Shown piece by piece: positions 11,278 to 21,016 of a stretch of DNA of 64,000 bases. Each line of letters starts with the position of its first letter. The stretch's first letter is position 1. Location of the stretch: contig CAWELN010000022.1 in the NCBI GenBank assembly GCA_963809795.1, forward strand, positions 41,381 to 105,380. The letters run 5' to 3'. The translations under genes and the position numbers were made by a program. The notes beneath the pieces are model-generated. The model saw only the letters and a list, made by a program, of their open reading frames with translations, was not told where the DNA came from and searched no databases. The stretch is from DASUAS01 sp963809795 (GTDB lineage: Bacteria; Actinomycetota; Acidimicrobiia; IMCC26256; DASPTH01).

Positions 11278-12628
11278 CGTGCGCCGGCGCCGACCGACCG
11301 GCGCCGAGTCGGCCTTCGAGGGCCAGCGTCACGAGGTACGACACGACCACGCCGATGATGATCAGCGGGCCCACACCCAGGCCCGAGCTGATGGTCAGGG
11401 ACGTGGCGATGATCACCGACGACAACGGCAGCTTGAGGAACGCCACGACCATCACGCCCATCCCGACCGCGACCGCGGGCGCGATCGGGAGCCCGGGCAG
11501 GTGGGACGCGGCGACGCCGCCGGCGGCGCCGAGGAAGATGGCCGGGAACGTCGGGCCACCACGGAAGCTGCCGAGACAGGCGCTCCACGCCAACCCCTTG
11601 CACAACAACAGCAGTCCCAGCGCACCGACTGACCACGCACCGGCCTGCTCGACGAGGCCGGGCAGCGCCTCCTGACCGGAGAACAGCACCTCGTTGGCGC
11701 CATGGGTCGTCGTCTCCGCGAACAGCACCGCGAGCAGCGCCACCACGAGGCCGGCCGCGGGGATGAGCAGCCACGGGTGCCGCGGCACGACCTTCGCCCC
11801 GGCCAGGCCGAGCCGCTTGATCACGAACGTGAGCAACGCACCGGCGAACCCCAGCGCCAGGGTCCACCCGATCTCCTCCCAGGTCGGGTGGGCGAAGTGC
11901 GGCAGCTCGAGGGGTTGGAGCGCGTACGCGCTGGTGCTCAACGCGGTCCAGTTCGCCATGCCGATGAACACCAGCGAGCCGACGCCCGCCGCGATCAGTC
12001 CCGGGATCAGGATGAGCGGGAGCGTCGCGCCACCGAGACCACTCGCCTCGATCACGAGCACCGCCGCCACGATCGGGGAGCCGAAGATCACCGAGATGGC
12101 GGCGAAGCTCCCCGCCGCCGCGAGCACGATGAGCAGCTGCGGTGGCGCGTCCCGCTTCGCGAGCTTCACCGCGAAGACGGCCAGGCCACCGCCGAGCGCG
12201 ATCAACGGTGCTTCGGGACCGAGCACGAGACCGAGGCCGAGGGTCGCCAGCGCGGCGAGGGCGATGCCCGGGACCTCGGCCGGCTGGGTGCTGCCCACCT
12301 GCAACCCGTGGGCGGGTACGTGCCCGCCGTTGCCGGGGAGCTTCACGATCGCGAACGCGACCGGGAGCCCCGCGAGCACCAGCACCGGGATCGGCCACCA
12401 CGTGGGCACGGTGTCGAATCCGAGCGCGTCGGGCAGGTCGCTGAACACCGCGAGCTGGATCTGGTGGACGAGCTCGAGGAAGCCCCACGAGGCGAACGAC
12501 ACGAAGAGACCGACCACCGCGGCGAACACGAGCACCACGACGAAGTTGCGGCTGCGCAGCATCGCCTCGGGATCAAGGGGTGGCGGCGCGGGCGCGGGCG
12601 GGTCAGGGGGATGTGTCGTGTCGGCCAT
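11267..12628 (-). CDS. ClC-family voltage-gated chloride channel/antiporter
   Basis: This integral membrane protein has 453 residues and about ten or more hydrophobic segments. ClC signatures are present but diverged. The first filter loop reads GNGGHVPAHG near residue 98 instead of GSGIP. The gating-Glu loop is LGPEAPLI near 138. The GxFxP loop appears as RGGPTFPAIF near 358. Such proteins exchange Cl- or F- for H+, or conduct anions. The low match to the canonical filter makes the ion preference uncertain. It ends overlapping the upstream convergent gene by 11 bp; the TetR gene lies 48 bp upstream on the same strand. Confidence 0.85.
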   Translation of the reverse strand: MADTTHPPDPPAPAPPPLDPEAMLRSRNFVVVLVFAAVVGLFVSFASWGFLELVHQIQLAVFSDLPDALGFDTVPTWWPIPVLVLAGLPVAFAIVKLPGNGGHVPAHGLQVGSTQPAEVPGIALAALATLGLGLVLGPEAPLIALGGGLAVFAVKLAKRDAPPQLLIVLAAAGSFAAISVIFGSPIVAAVLVIEASGLGGATLPLILIPGLIAAGVGSLVFIGMANWTALSTSAYALQPLELPHFAHPTWEEIGWTLALGFAGALLTFVIKRLGLAGAKVVPRHPWLLIPAAGLVVALLAVLFAETTTHGANEVLFSGQEALPGLVEQAGAWSVGALGLLLLCKGLAWSACLGSFRGGPTFPAIFLGAAGGVAASHLPGLPIAPAVAVGMGVMVVAFLKLPLSSVIIATSLTISSGLGVGPLIIIGVVVSYLVTLALEGRLGAGRSAPAHATG

Positions 12629-12676
12629 CTGGTGCGATCGCGTTCTCCCCGGGCCCGGTGCCCGCGGCGAAAAGTA

Positions 12677-13306
12677 TCAGGGACTCGGCGGAACCGGACG
12701 CTTCGTGCACGCGGCCGGTACGACGAGCGCGAAGAACTCGTCGAGCAGAGTGGTGTCATCCTCGTCGATCGCGCACGACTCGGCGATGCCCCAGGTCGCG
12801 GCGTCGAGCAGACCGGCGAAGATGTCCGCCGGGATGGTGAGGTCGAAGCCGACCGCGTCGGTCTGCTCGGTGATGAACGCCGCGAGCGTCGTGCGCGTCG
12901 TGCGCTGGTGCTCGGCCAGGCGCGCCTTGACCGAAGGGTTCCGCAACGCATAGAGCCGGACCTCCATGTGCAACGCGAGATCGTCGGTGCCACCGATGAC
13001 CGTCTCGCGCCACAGCGCGGCCAGGTCGGCGGGCTCGAACTTGCCGTGCCGCGCCAGCCGTTCGGAGAGCGTCCGCAGCCGCTCGGCGAAGTCGCGGTCG
13101 GCGACCGCGAAGAACAGGTCCTCCTTGCCGGCGAAGTTCTTGTAGATCGCGCCGCGCGTGAAGCCGGCGGCGTCGGCGATCTCCTCCAGCGAGGCGCCCT
13201 CGTACCCCCGGCGGGCGAACACCGCGGCCGCCGAGCTCACGAGGGCGTCGCGGGTGAGGGCCCGGCGCCGCTCGGGGGTCCAGCGCTCGACCGGTTGCGT
13301 CGGCAT
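12677..13306 (-). CDS. TetR-family transcriptional repressor
   Basis: The product has 209 residues. The N-terminal TetR helix-turn-helix spans about 15-62 and contains GYEGASLEEIADAAGFTRGAIYKNFAGKEDLF. The helical C-terminal domain resembles TetR_C ligand-binding folds and includes LRNPSVKARL. The start is the ATG at 13306. Immediately upstream lies an inverted repeat at 13342-13359 and then a small divergent gene. The regulator therefore probably controls itself and that gene. The ligand is unknown. Confidence 0.92.
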   Translation of the reverse strand: MPTQPVERWTPERRRALTRDALVSSAAAVFARRGYEGASLEEIADAAGFTRGAIYKNFAGKEDLFFAVADRDFAERLRTLSERLARHGKFEPADLAALWRETVIGGTDDLALHMEVRLYALRNPSVKARLAEHQRTTRTTLAAFITEQTDAVGFDLTIPADIFAGLLDAATWGIAESCAIDEDDTTLLDEFFALVVPAACTKRPVPPSP

Positions 13307-13341
13307 GACATTGTTGTACCATGGATACGACAGCGTCTTGT

Positions 13342-13359
13342 AGATACATTGCTGTATCT
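13342..13359. promoter_or_regulatory. Candidate operator for the adjacent TetR regulator
   Basis: AGATACA and TGTATCT form perfect 7-bp inverted arms around TTGC. The repeat sits 36 bp before the TetR start and 18 bp before the start of the divergent small gene. Size, symmetry and location are typical of a TetR-type operator. Its AT-rich bases stand out from the GC-rich surroundings. Confidence 0.6.
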
Positions 13360-13376
13360 GATCGGGAGGAGCCCAG

Positions 13377-13583
13377 ATGCGGACGTGCTGGATCGAACGG
13401 CGGCGCACCAGTCCGGCCGGGCGCGTGGCGCCCGTCCCGACCGGCGGCGGTGTCGCCACCCCGCTCGGGCCCGACGCCGCGGCCGAGGTGTTCGCCTGGC
13501 TGAACCGTCAGCTGACCTGGCAGTCCCGGCTGGCCGACCTCGAGGGGACGCTCAGGACGCGCCGGCGAGCTCGAACGAGTTGA
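13377..13583 (+). CDS. Small hypothetical protein divergent from TetR gene
   Basis: This is a 68-residue frame starting at an ATG 6 bases after a strong GGGAGGAG ribosome-binding site, directly downstream of the TetR operator. The C-terminal half, AAEVFAWLNRQLTWQ followed by a charged helix, looks like a genuine amphipathic helix rather than shadow sequence. The last 32 bp overlap the 3' end of the convergent gene at 13552. The function is unknown. If real, it is the obvious target of the TetR repressor. Confidence 0.5.
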   Translation: MRTCWIERRRTSPAGRVAPVPTGGGVATPLGPDAAAEVFAWLNRQLTWQSRLADLEGTLRTRRRARTS

Positions 13584-14190
13584 CGTACATGATCCGCAGG
13601 GCCGGGTGCACCGCCCACGCCTTGCACTCCGGCGTGTCCCAGGCGCCGAGCCGGGCCTCGAGCATCGGCCGCATGCGCTTGAACGTCACCTCGGCGTCGG
13701 GATCGTCGAACTCGTAGAAGTGCAGGTAGCGAGGGTCGCCGCCGCTGGCGTTCTCGTAGGGCGTGATCATCGTGAAGCCCGGGACGCCGGCCTCGACGAT
13801 GTGGTTGAGGTGCACGAAGTCGCCCCAGTCGCGCAGCGCCTGCGCCTCGGGCGGACTGCTCGGGCTGATGAGCACCAGCGACAGCGACACCGTCGGCTTG
13901 CCGGTGAGACGTCCCTGCCCCGGGCGCGGCGTACGCACGAAGTGGTGCCCGGCGATCCCCTCCGGCGTCGACGGGGGGACGAACGTCGGCGTGCACTCGT
14001 ACACGCCGAGGGTGTCGAACTCGGGCAGCACGCGCGGCAGGTCGGGCCGGTCGCGGTAGACGTTGCGCCACCAGGTGGCGCGCTCGACGCCCGGAAGCGC
14101 CCGCACGTCGCCGACCCGTTCCTCGGCGTAGGCGTCGGGCGTGGCTTCGGTCATCTCGAGGTACAGCACGGGGGTCTCGCGGTCTTCCAT
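13552..14190 (-). CDS. Hypothetical protein, possibly of dimeric alpha/beta-barrel type
   Basis: The product has 212 residues and starts at an ATG directly after GGAGGAGGAAGC, a strong ribosome-binding site. The C-terminal part has the segments HLNHIVEAGVPGFTMITPYE and HFYEFDDPDAEVTFKRM. These resemble the repeated beta-alpha-beta pattern of EthD/dimeric alpha-beta barrel proteins. The N-terminal part may be a second copy. No catalytic residues can be assigned. The open frame extends far upstream antisense to the SDR gene, which is a shadow. The SDR gene starts 181 bp upstream on the opposite strand. Confidence 0.7.
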   Translation of the reverse strand: MEDRETPVLYLEMTEATPDAYAEERVGDVRALPGVERATWWRNVYRDRPDLPRVLPEFDTLGVYECTPTFVPPSTPEGIAGHHFVRTPRPGQGRLTGKPTVSLSLVLISPSSPPEAQALRDWGDFVHLNHIVEAGVPGFTMITPYENASGGDPRYLHFYEFDDPDAEVTFKRMRPMLEARLGAWDTPECKAWAVHPALRIMYVNSFELAGAS

Positions 14191-14370
14191 GCTTCCTCCT
14201 CCGCTCAGCCCTCGGGTGCCGCGCACTCCGCCGGGGTGGAGATGCTCCGCAGCTCGGGAGAGCGCTTCGTACCCGGTCCGCGTCGAGACCCTACCGGGCT
14301 GCACGGGGCGAGCGCCCCGGCGCGAGTCGTAGGGTGCGGTGACGCCGGACGGGGACGAGGGGAGCGCGCG

Positions 14371-15207
14371 ATGAGCGAGGTCGTGGTGGTCACGGGCATC
14401 GGAGGAATGGGCATCGCGTGCGCGCGTCGGCTCGGTGCGGGACGAGAGCTCGTCGTCGCCGACTTCGACGAGAAGAAGCTGGAGCGTGAGCGTGCGGGTC
14501 TCGCCGGCGACGGCTTCTCCGTCACCGCGCAGCGGGTCGACGTCTCCGATCCCGGATCGGTCGGCGAGCTGGCTCGGGTCGCCGCCGGCCTCGGTGCCCT
14601 GCGCACGCTCGTGCACACCGCCGGCCTCTCGCCGACGCAGGCGAGCGCGGAGCGGGTGCTCGAGGTCGACATGCTCGGCACCGATCACGTGCTCAACGCG
14701 TTCCTCGACCAGGTGACCGACGGGACGGTGGCCGTGTGCATCGCGAGCATGGCCGGCTACGTCGCGGGGCTGAGCCCCGAGCGCGAGCACGCGCTCGCGG
14801 TCGCGCCGACCGACGAGCTGCTCACCACGCTCGGGCCGGTCGATCTCGACGACTTCGGGTCGACCTACGGCATCGCCAAGCGGATCAACCAGCTGCGGGT
14901 GGAGCAGGCGGCGACCCCGTGGGGTCAGCGGGGCGGACGGGTGGTGAGCATCAGCCCCGGCATCATCTCGACCCCCATGGGCCGCCAGGAGCTCGAGGAG
15001 GGCGCGAGCGAGCAGATGCAGGGGATGCTCTCGATCTCGCCCCTCCCCCGCATCGGCACCGCCGAGGACATCGCGTCGGCGGTCGAGTGGCTCGCCGGCC
15101 CCGCGGCGTCGTTCGTCACCGGCTGCGACCTCCGGGTCGACGGCGGCGTGACCGCCGCCATCCACGGCTTCGGGCCGATCGTCAGCGCGGCCGCGCGCCC
15201 CGACTGA
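14371..15207 (+). CDS. Short-chain dehydrogenase/reductase (SDR)
   Basis: This is an NAD(P)-dependent oxidoreductase of 278 residues. The glycine-rich motif VVVTGIGGMGIACARRL at the N-terminus is a variant lacking the third Gly of TGxxxGxG. Asp in VVADFDEKKL suggests NAD(H) preference. The YxxxK active site is STYGIAKRINQ near residue 170. DGGV near the C-terminus closes the fold. A long insert (EREHALAVAPTDELL) precedes the catalytic Tyr, unlike the shortest classical SDRs. The start ATG at 14371 follows a GAGGGGAG ribosome-binding site. The substrate is unknown. Confidence 0.85.
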   Translation: MSEVVVVTGIGGMGIACARRLGAGRELVVADFDEKKLERERAGLAGDGFSVTAQRVDVSDPGSVGELARVAAGLGALRTLVHTAGLSPTQASAERVLEVDMLGTDHVLNAFLDQVTDGTVAVCIASMAGYVAGLSPEREHALAVAPTDELLTTLGPVDLDDFGSTYGIAKRINQLRVEQAATPWGQRGGRVVSISPGIISTPMGRQELEEGASEQMQGMLSISPLPRIGTAEDIASAVEWLAGPAASFVTGCDLRVDGGVTAAIHGFGPIVSAAARPD

Positions 15208-15216
15208 CCCGGGCGG

Positions 15217-16793
<1,577 letters not shown>

Positions 16794-16797
<4 letters not shown>

Positions 16798-16883
16798 GCT
16801 TTCGCTCTTGGCGGCTTCGCCGCCGGGCCGCTGGGCCCCGTTCGCTGCTCGGCGGGGTACCCGCCTCGCGCGCGCTCACTCAT
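16794..16883 (-). CDS. Possible 29-codon leader ORF upstream of guaA
   Basis: An ATG at 16883 opens a 29-residue frame whose TGA overlaps the guaA ATG as ATGA. Its first 11 bases (ATGAGTGAGCG) are identical to the first 11 bases of guaA at 16797-16787, so the start region is duplicated. Two GC-rich hairpins lie inside it: GGCGGC-TTC-GCCGCC at 16810-16824 and GGCGGG-GTA-CCCGCC at 16851-16865. It may be a translated leader coupling to guaA, or an intergenic repeat that happens to be open. Confidence 0.35.
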
Positions 16884-17016
16884 CCATCGAGACTACACGG
16901 CGCAATTCGGCACAGGGTTGTGCGTCGGCCGGGCCGATCACCGCCATCGAGCTCGTCGACGGCGGAGCGTCCCGTACGCTGGATCCACGCAGCCGCCGAG
17001 CGGGGAAAGCGAGATC

Positions 17017-17820
17017 ATGGCCAATCCGACGCTGAACGAGAAGCGTTTCGAGGCGATCCAGAAGGACGACGAGGCCGGCTGGGCCGCGCCGGTGGAGCTG
17101 GCGCACGCCGAGGCGACCGGTGCGCCGCCGACCACCCGCGTCGCCCACATGACCGCCAACGGCGCCTTCGCCCGCACGTTCGCGCTGTTCCTGCTCGTCA
17201 TCGCCGGTGGCGTCGTCGGCTGGTCGCAGACCGAGATCTCCAGCACCACCAACCAGGTGAGCATCCCGGGCTGGTCCTGGATCGCGCTGTTCGGCGCCTT
17301 CGCGCTGGCCATGGTCTGCGTCTTCCGGCCGAAGGCGGCACCCATCCTGGCTCCGCTGTACGCGCTGACCGAGGGCGTCTTCCTCGGCGTGATCTCGAAG
17401 GCGTTCGAGGTCCGGTGGGACGGCATCGTCTTCCAGGCCGTCCTCGCCACGATCGGCGTGTTCTTCGCCACCCTCGCCCTCTACGTGTTCGGCGTGGTGA
17501 AGGTCACCCGGCGCTTCCAGATGGTGGTGCTCGGCTCCACCTTCGGGATCTTCTTCCTCTACCTGTTCGGCGCGCTGATGTCCCTCTTCGGCGTCGACGT
17601 CGTGTTCTGGAACCAGCCGACCGCGCTCGGGATCATCATCAGCGTCGTGATCTGTGTCGTGGCATCGCTGAACCTGTTCCTCGACTACGAGTTCATCCGC
17701 CAGGCGTCGATCAACGGCGCGCCGAAGTACATGGAGTGGTACGGCGCGTTCGGCATCATGGTGACGCTGGTGTGGATCTACCTCGAGATGCTGCGCCTGC
17801 TCTCACTCCTGCGGCGCTGA
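17017..17820 (+). CDS. Bax inhibitor-1/YccA family membrane protein
   Basis: The product has 267 residues with a hydrophilic N-terminus (about 55 residues) and seven predicted transmembrane segments. Segments such as PLYALTEGVFLGVISKAFE and NLFLDYEFIRQASINGAP, with the conserved Asp near the end, match the bacterial BI-1/YccA (TMBIM) family. Members act as pH-sensitive calcium leak channels or partners of FtsH; the role here is inferred from the family only. The ATG at 17017 follows GGGGAAAGCGAG. The much longer frame upstream is antisense guaA. It converges on the P450 gene with 7 bp between them. Confidence 0.9.
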   Translation: MANPTLNEKRFEAIQKDDEAGWAAPVELAHAEATGAPPTTRVAHMTANGAFARTFALFLLVIAGGVVGWSQTEISSTTNQVSIPGWSWIALFGAFALAMVCVFRPKAAPILAPLYALTEGVFLGVISKAFEVRWDGIVFQAVLATIGVFFATLALYVFGVVKVTRRFQMVVLGSTFGIFFLYLFGALMSLFGVDVVFWNQPTALGIIISVVICVVASLNLFLDYEFIRQASINGAPKYMEWYGAFGIMVTLVWIYLEMLRLLSLLRR

Positions 17821-17827
17821 GCCGGCG

Positions 17828-19018
17828 CTACCCGATCAGCACCGGCAGCTTCTCCCAGCCGCGCACGGTGCTGGTGTGCGCCTGCTCGGCGCGCTCCCAG
17901 TCGACGTCCCACTCCGGGAAGCGGTTGAGCACCTCGTCGAGCGCGACGCGGCCCTCGAGCCGGGCCAGCGCGGCACCCAGGCAGAAGTGGATGCCGTAGC
18001 CGAACGAGAGGTGGTGGTCGATCTCCCGCTCGATGTCGAAGCGGTCCGGGTCGGGGAAGTGCCGCTCGTCGTGGTTGCCCGCCGCGGTGAGCAGCACCAT
18101 CACGTTGCCGGCCTCGATCTTCTGCCCGTAGTGCTCGACGTCGTGCGAGATGTACCGGGACTGCACCGGTGACGGCGCCTCGATCCGCAGCAGCTCCTCG
18201 ACCGTGTTCGGGACGAGGCTGCGATCCTCGACGACCTTCCGGCGCTCGCCGGGGTTCTCGGCGAGCAGCTTGCCCATCCAACCGATCAGGCGCGTCGTCG
18301 TCTCGTTGCCGGCGCCGGCCAGCAGACCGACGTACCCGAGGATCTCCTCGCGACTGAGCGTGCGCGTCACGCCGGTGTGGTCCTCGAACTCGGCGTTGAG
18401 CAGCTCGGTCATCAGGTCGTCGGACGGGTGCTCGGCGCGCCAGTCGATGTACTCGGCGAAGGCTTCGTCGGCCAGGGACACCAACGTGTCGTTCGGGTCC
18501 GGTGGCGCGCCCTCTTTCAGCCGCATGCCGGAGTCGAGGCGGTCGCGCAGCGCCTCCTGATCCTGCTCGGGGATGCCCAGCAGCATGCCGATGGTGCGCA
18601 TGGGCATCTGTGCGCCGAGGTCGCCGATGAAGTCGAAGCCGCCGGCGCCGACGAGCGGTTCGAGGCTGGCGGCGCAGAACGCCCGCACCTTGGGCTCGAT
18701 CTCGGCGATCCGCCGGGGCGTGAACACGCGTGAGAGCAACGACCGGTGGATGTCGTGGGTGGGCGGGTCCTCGAAGAGGATGCTGCCGGGCGGGATGTCG
18801 ACACCCATCTTGATCATCTCGAGCACCGAGCCGCGGCCCGAGAGATAGGTGCGCCAGTCGACCGAGCACCGCTCGACGTCGTCGAACCGGCTCACCGCGT
18901 AGAAGTCGTACTTCTCGTTGTAGTAGAGCGGCGCCTCGTCGCGCATCCGCTTCCACACCGGGTACGGGTCGACGTCGATCTCGAAGTCGTAGGGGTCGTA
19001 GTAGAGGTCGTCGGGCAT
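17828..19018 (-). CDS. Cytochrome P450
   Basis: This is a soluble bacterial P450 of 396 residues. The I-helix oxygen-activation motif is LLAGAGNETTTRL. The K-helix ExxR is EELLR. The haem-binding loop FGYGIHFCLGAALAR has the axial Cys near residue 346. It is the last gene of a five-gene minus-strand group after a second P450, an acetoacetate-decarboxylase-family protein and two amidohydrolases. No ferredoxin or reductase gene is in the cluster, so electrons must come from elsewhere. The substrate is unknown; the context suggests catabolism of a xenobiotic or terpenoid/steroid-like compound. Confidence 0.93.
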   Translation of the reverse strand: MPDDLYYDPYDFEIDVDPYPVWKRMRDEAPLYYNEKYDFYAVSRFDDVERCSVDWRTYLSGRGSVLEMIKMGVDIPPGSILFEDPPTHDIHRSLLSRVFTPRRIAEIEPKVRAFCAASLEPLVGAGGFDFIGDLGAQMPMRTIGMLLGIPEQDQEALRDRLDSGMRLKEGAPPDPNDTLVSLADEAFAEYIDWRAEHPSDDLMTELLNAEFEDHTGVTRTLSREEILGYVGLLAGAGNETTTRLIGWMGKLLAENPGERRKVVEDRSLVPNTVEELLRIEAPSPVQSRYISHDVEHYGQKIEAGNVMVLLTAAGNHDERHFPDPDRFDIEREIDHHLSFGYGIHFCLGAALARLEGRVALDEVLNRFPEWDVDWERAEQAHTSTVRGWEKLPVLIG

Positions 19019-19024
19019 CGTTGC

Positions 19025-20245
19025 TTACTCCCAGGTGAGCATGAGGTCCTTGACGTGCCGCAGCCCGGGCGGATACTCGAGCGCCTCGTGGCCCGGCTTG
19101 ATTCGGTACTCCGGGATGCGGCGGTGCCACTCCCGCAGGGTCACCCGCAGCTCCCGCCGGGCGAGGTGCGACCCGAGGCACCGGTGCACGCCACCACCGA
19201 ACGCGATGTGCGGGTTGTCGGTGCGGTCGAACCGCACCTCCATCGGATCACCGAACGTGGCCGGGTCCATGTTGGCAGCACCGTAGTTGGGGACCACCGC
19301 GGTGCCCTCGTCGACACGCGTGCCGCTGGGCAGCTCGACGGGACAGGTGGCGAGCCGCGGCACGCCCCCCGCGACCGGTGATTCCCACCGGAGCAGCTCC
19401 TCCACCGCCATCGGTATCACCGACGGGTCGTCGACGATCATCCGCCGGTGCTCGGGGTGCTGCGCGAGGAAGGCGTAGGAGCAGGTGAGCGTGTCGCTCA
19501 CGGTGTCGAGACCGGCGATGAGGAAGAGGAAGCAGATGTCGAGGATGTCGTCGCGCGTCAGCTTCTCGCCGTCGATCTCGTTGTTGACGAACCGGGTGAT
19601 GATGTCGTCGGCCGGTTCCTTGGTGCGTTGGTCGACGAGGTTCCCGAAGTACTCGTAGATCTGCTCTCCGGTGGCGTTCATCACCTTCATGCGCGCGTCG
19701 ACGTCGACGATCGCGTCGGGATCCTTCTTCTCGGGGTGCAGGATGCCGTCGCGCATGTCGAGGAACATGCGCATCTGGTCCTCCGGGAGCCCCATGAGCC
19801 CGAGGAACACCGACGAGGGGAACAGCTCCGCGAACTCCTCGGTGAAGTTGCACTCGCCGCGGTCGATGAACGTGTCGATGAAGCCGTTCACCCGCCGGGT
19901 GATGTCCTCTTCCTGCTCGTCCATGCGCTTCGGCGCGAAGAGGGGGTCGAGCAACTTCCGGTACTTGGAGTGCTGCGGCGGGTCGACGTTCAGCGGGATG
20001 AGCGGGCGCACGTTCCCGAGGCTCATCTCGACGCGCGACGAGAACTCGTCGGCGTGGCGCAGCACGTACTCGGTGTTGGCCCGGTTGAAGCTCAACGCGA
20101 GGCCCTCCATGGCCTCGACGTAGCCGCCCTGGGCCAGAATCTCGAGGTAGCGCGCCTGCGGTGCGGCGAGGTCGTACATCGCCGCCATCCCGAGCTGAGC
20201 GTCGATGCCCGCCCCGTGACCGGTGTCGTCGGTGGCCTGGCTCAT
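19025..20245 (-). CDS. Cytochrome P450
   Basis: This is a second P450 of 406 residues, distantly related to its neighbour. The I-helix is LFLIAGLDTVSDTL, where an Asp replaces the usual acid-alcohol pair (AGLDTV, as in several actinobacterial P450s). The K-helix is EELLRWESP. The haem loop FGGGVHRCLGSHLARREL has Cys near residue 355. A GTG at 20263 overlaps the upstream stop as GTGA. The ATG at 20245 was preferred because a GGAGGA Shine-Dalgarno lies four bases before it. It starts just after the decarboxylase-like gene and ends 6 bp before the next P450, consistent with one transcript. Confidence 0.92.
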   Translation of the reverse strand: MSQATDDTGHGAGIDAQLGMAAMYDLAAPQARYLEILAQGGYVEAMEGLALSFNRANTEYVLRHADEFSSRVEMSLGNVRPLIPLNVDPPQHSKYRKLLDPLFAPKRMDEQEEDITRRVNGFIDTFIDRGECNFTEEFAELFPSSVFLGLMGLPEDQMRMFLDMRDGILHPEKKDPDAIVDVDARMKVMNATGEQIYEYFGNLVDQRTKEPADDIITRFVNNEIDGEKLTRDDILDICFLFLIAGLDTVSDTLTCSYAFLAQHPEHRRMIVDDPSVIPMAVEELLRWESPVAGGVPRLATCPVELPSGTRVDEGTAVVPNYGAANMDPATFGDPMEVRFDRTDNPHIAFGGGVHRCLGSHLARRELRVTLREWHRRIPEYRIKPGHEALEYPPGLRHVKDLMLTWE

Positions 20246-20259
20246 GGTGTCCTCCGTGG

Positions 20260-21009
20260 TCACGTGTACTGCACGCGAACGTGCCGGGCGTACTGGTCGG
20301 GATCGATCTCGACGTCTTCGAGCACGTGGAAGAACTCCGACGACGTCATCATCAGACGTGCTCCCTCGAGCTGGAGCACGGGGAGGTCGGCCACCGGCGT
20401 ACCCGGGAGGTCGCGCAACACGAGCTTCCCGTCGACCCGTTCGCAGGTCTCCGGCTTCATGGTCTGGTGCAGCGTGACCAGGAACGGCCCCGCGTCGAAA
20501 CCCTCACCCGAGACCGCAGGGAGGAACTTGTACCAGAACTGCAGCACCGGGTAGGGCGCCGGTACCGCGAGGTCGCCGGTGACGTCGCCGATCACCTCGA
20601 TGATGGTGACGCCCTGGCGCGTCACGCTCGCCTTCACGTGGTCGCCCTGGCGCTCGAACTCCAGCTGCGCGAGCTTCTTCGGTTCGCCGTTGCGCTCCCG
20701 GCTCGGTGACACCGCGGTCTCGAGGTCGATGGGCATCACCGCACAGAACTGACCGAGCTCGTCGCCGTACATCGCCTCGAGGAGGAACGAGCACACGATC
20801 TCGTGCAGGTGCCCGCCCACCTCGATGCGGGTGAAGTGCACCCGCACCCGGGGCTCCGGCGGCGCCGTGAGCGGGGGCGGCAACACCTGCGCGTGGACGT
20901 CCGGATCGGTGAGGTACGTCACCTCGAGGCGCAGGTTGGCCGGGTACGGCACCGCCTCGCCGCCGTGCACCGGTTCGGGCTCCTGGATCCAGCGGTTCTG
21001 CGTGGTCAT
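20260..21009 (-). CDS. Acetoacetate decarboxylase-family protein
   Basis: The product has 249 residues and the acetoacetate decarboxylase fold. The segment YGDELGQFCAVMPID is followed by RERNGEPKKLAQ. Its Lys corresponds to the Schiff-base lysine of the family (G-x-PKK pattern), with acidic residues upstream. Family members decarboxylate acetoacetate or act as aldolase/dehydratase-like enzymes on 2-oxo acids. It sits between an amidohydrolase and a P450 with near-zero spacing, so it probably acts on a ring-cleavage or side-chain product in the same pathway. The ATG at 21009 was chosen; a GTG at 21012 is adjacent. Confidence 0.75.
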   Translation of the reverse strand: MTTQNRWIQEPEPVHGGEAVPYPANLRLEVTYLTDPDVHAQVLPPPLTAPPEPRVRVHFTRIEVGGHLHEIVCSFLLEAMYGDELGQFCAVMPIDLETAVSPSRERNGEPKKLAQLEFERQGDHVKASVTRQGVTIIEVIGDVTGDLAVPAPYPVLQFWYKFLPAVSGEGFDAGPFLVTLHQTMKPETCERVDGKLVLRDLPGTPVADLPVLQLEGARLMMTSSEFFHVLEDVEIDPDQYARHVRVQYT

Positions 21010-21016
21010 CACGTCC

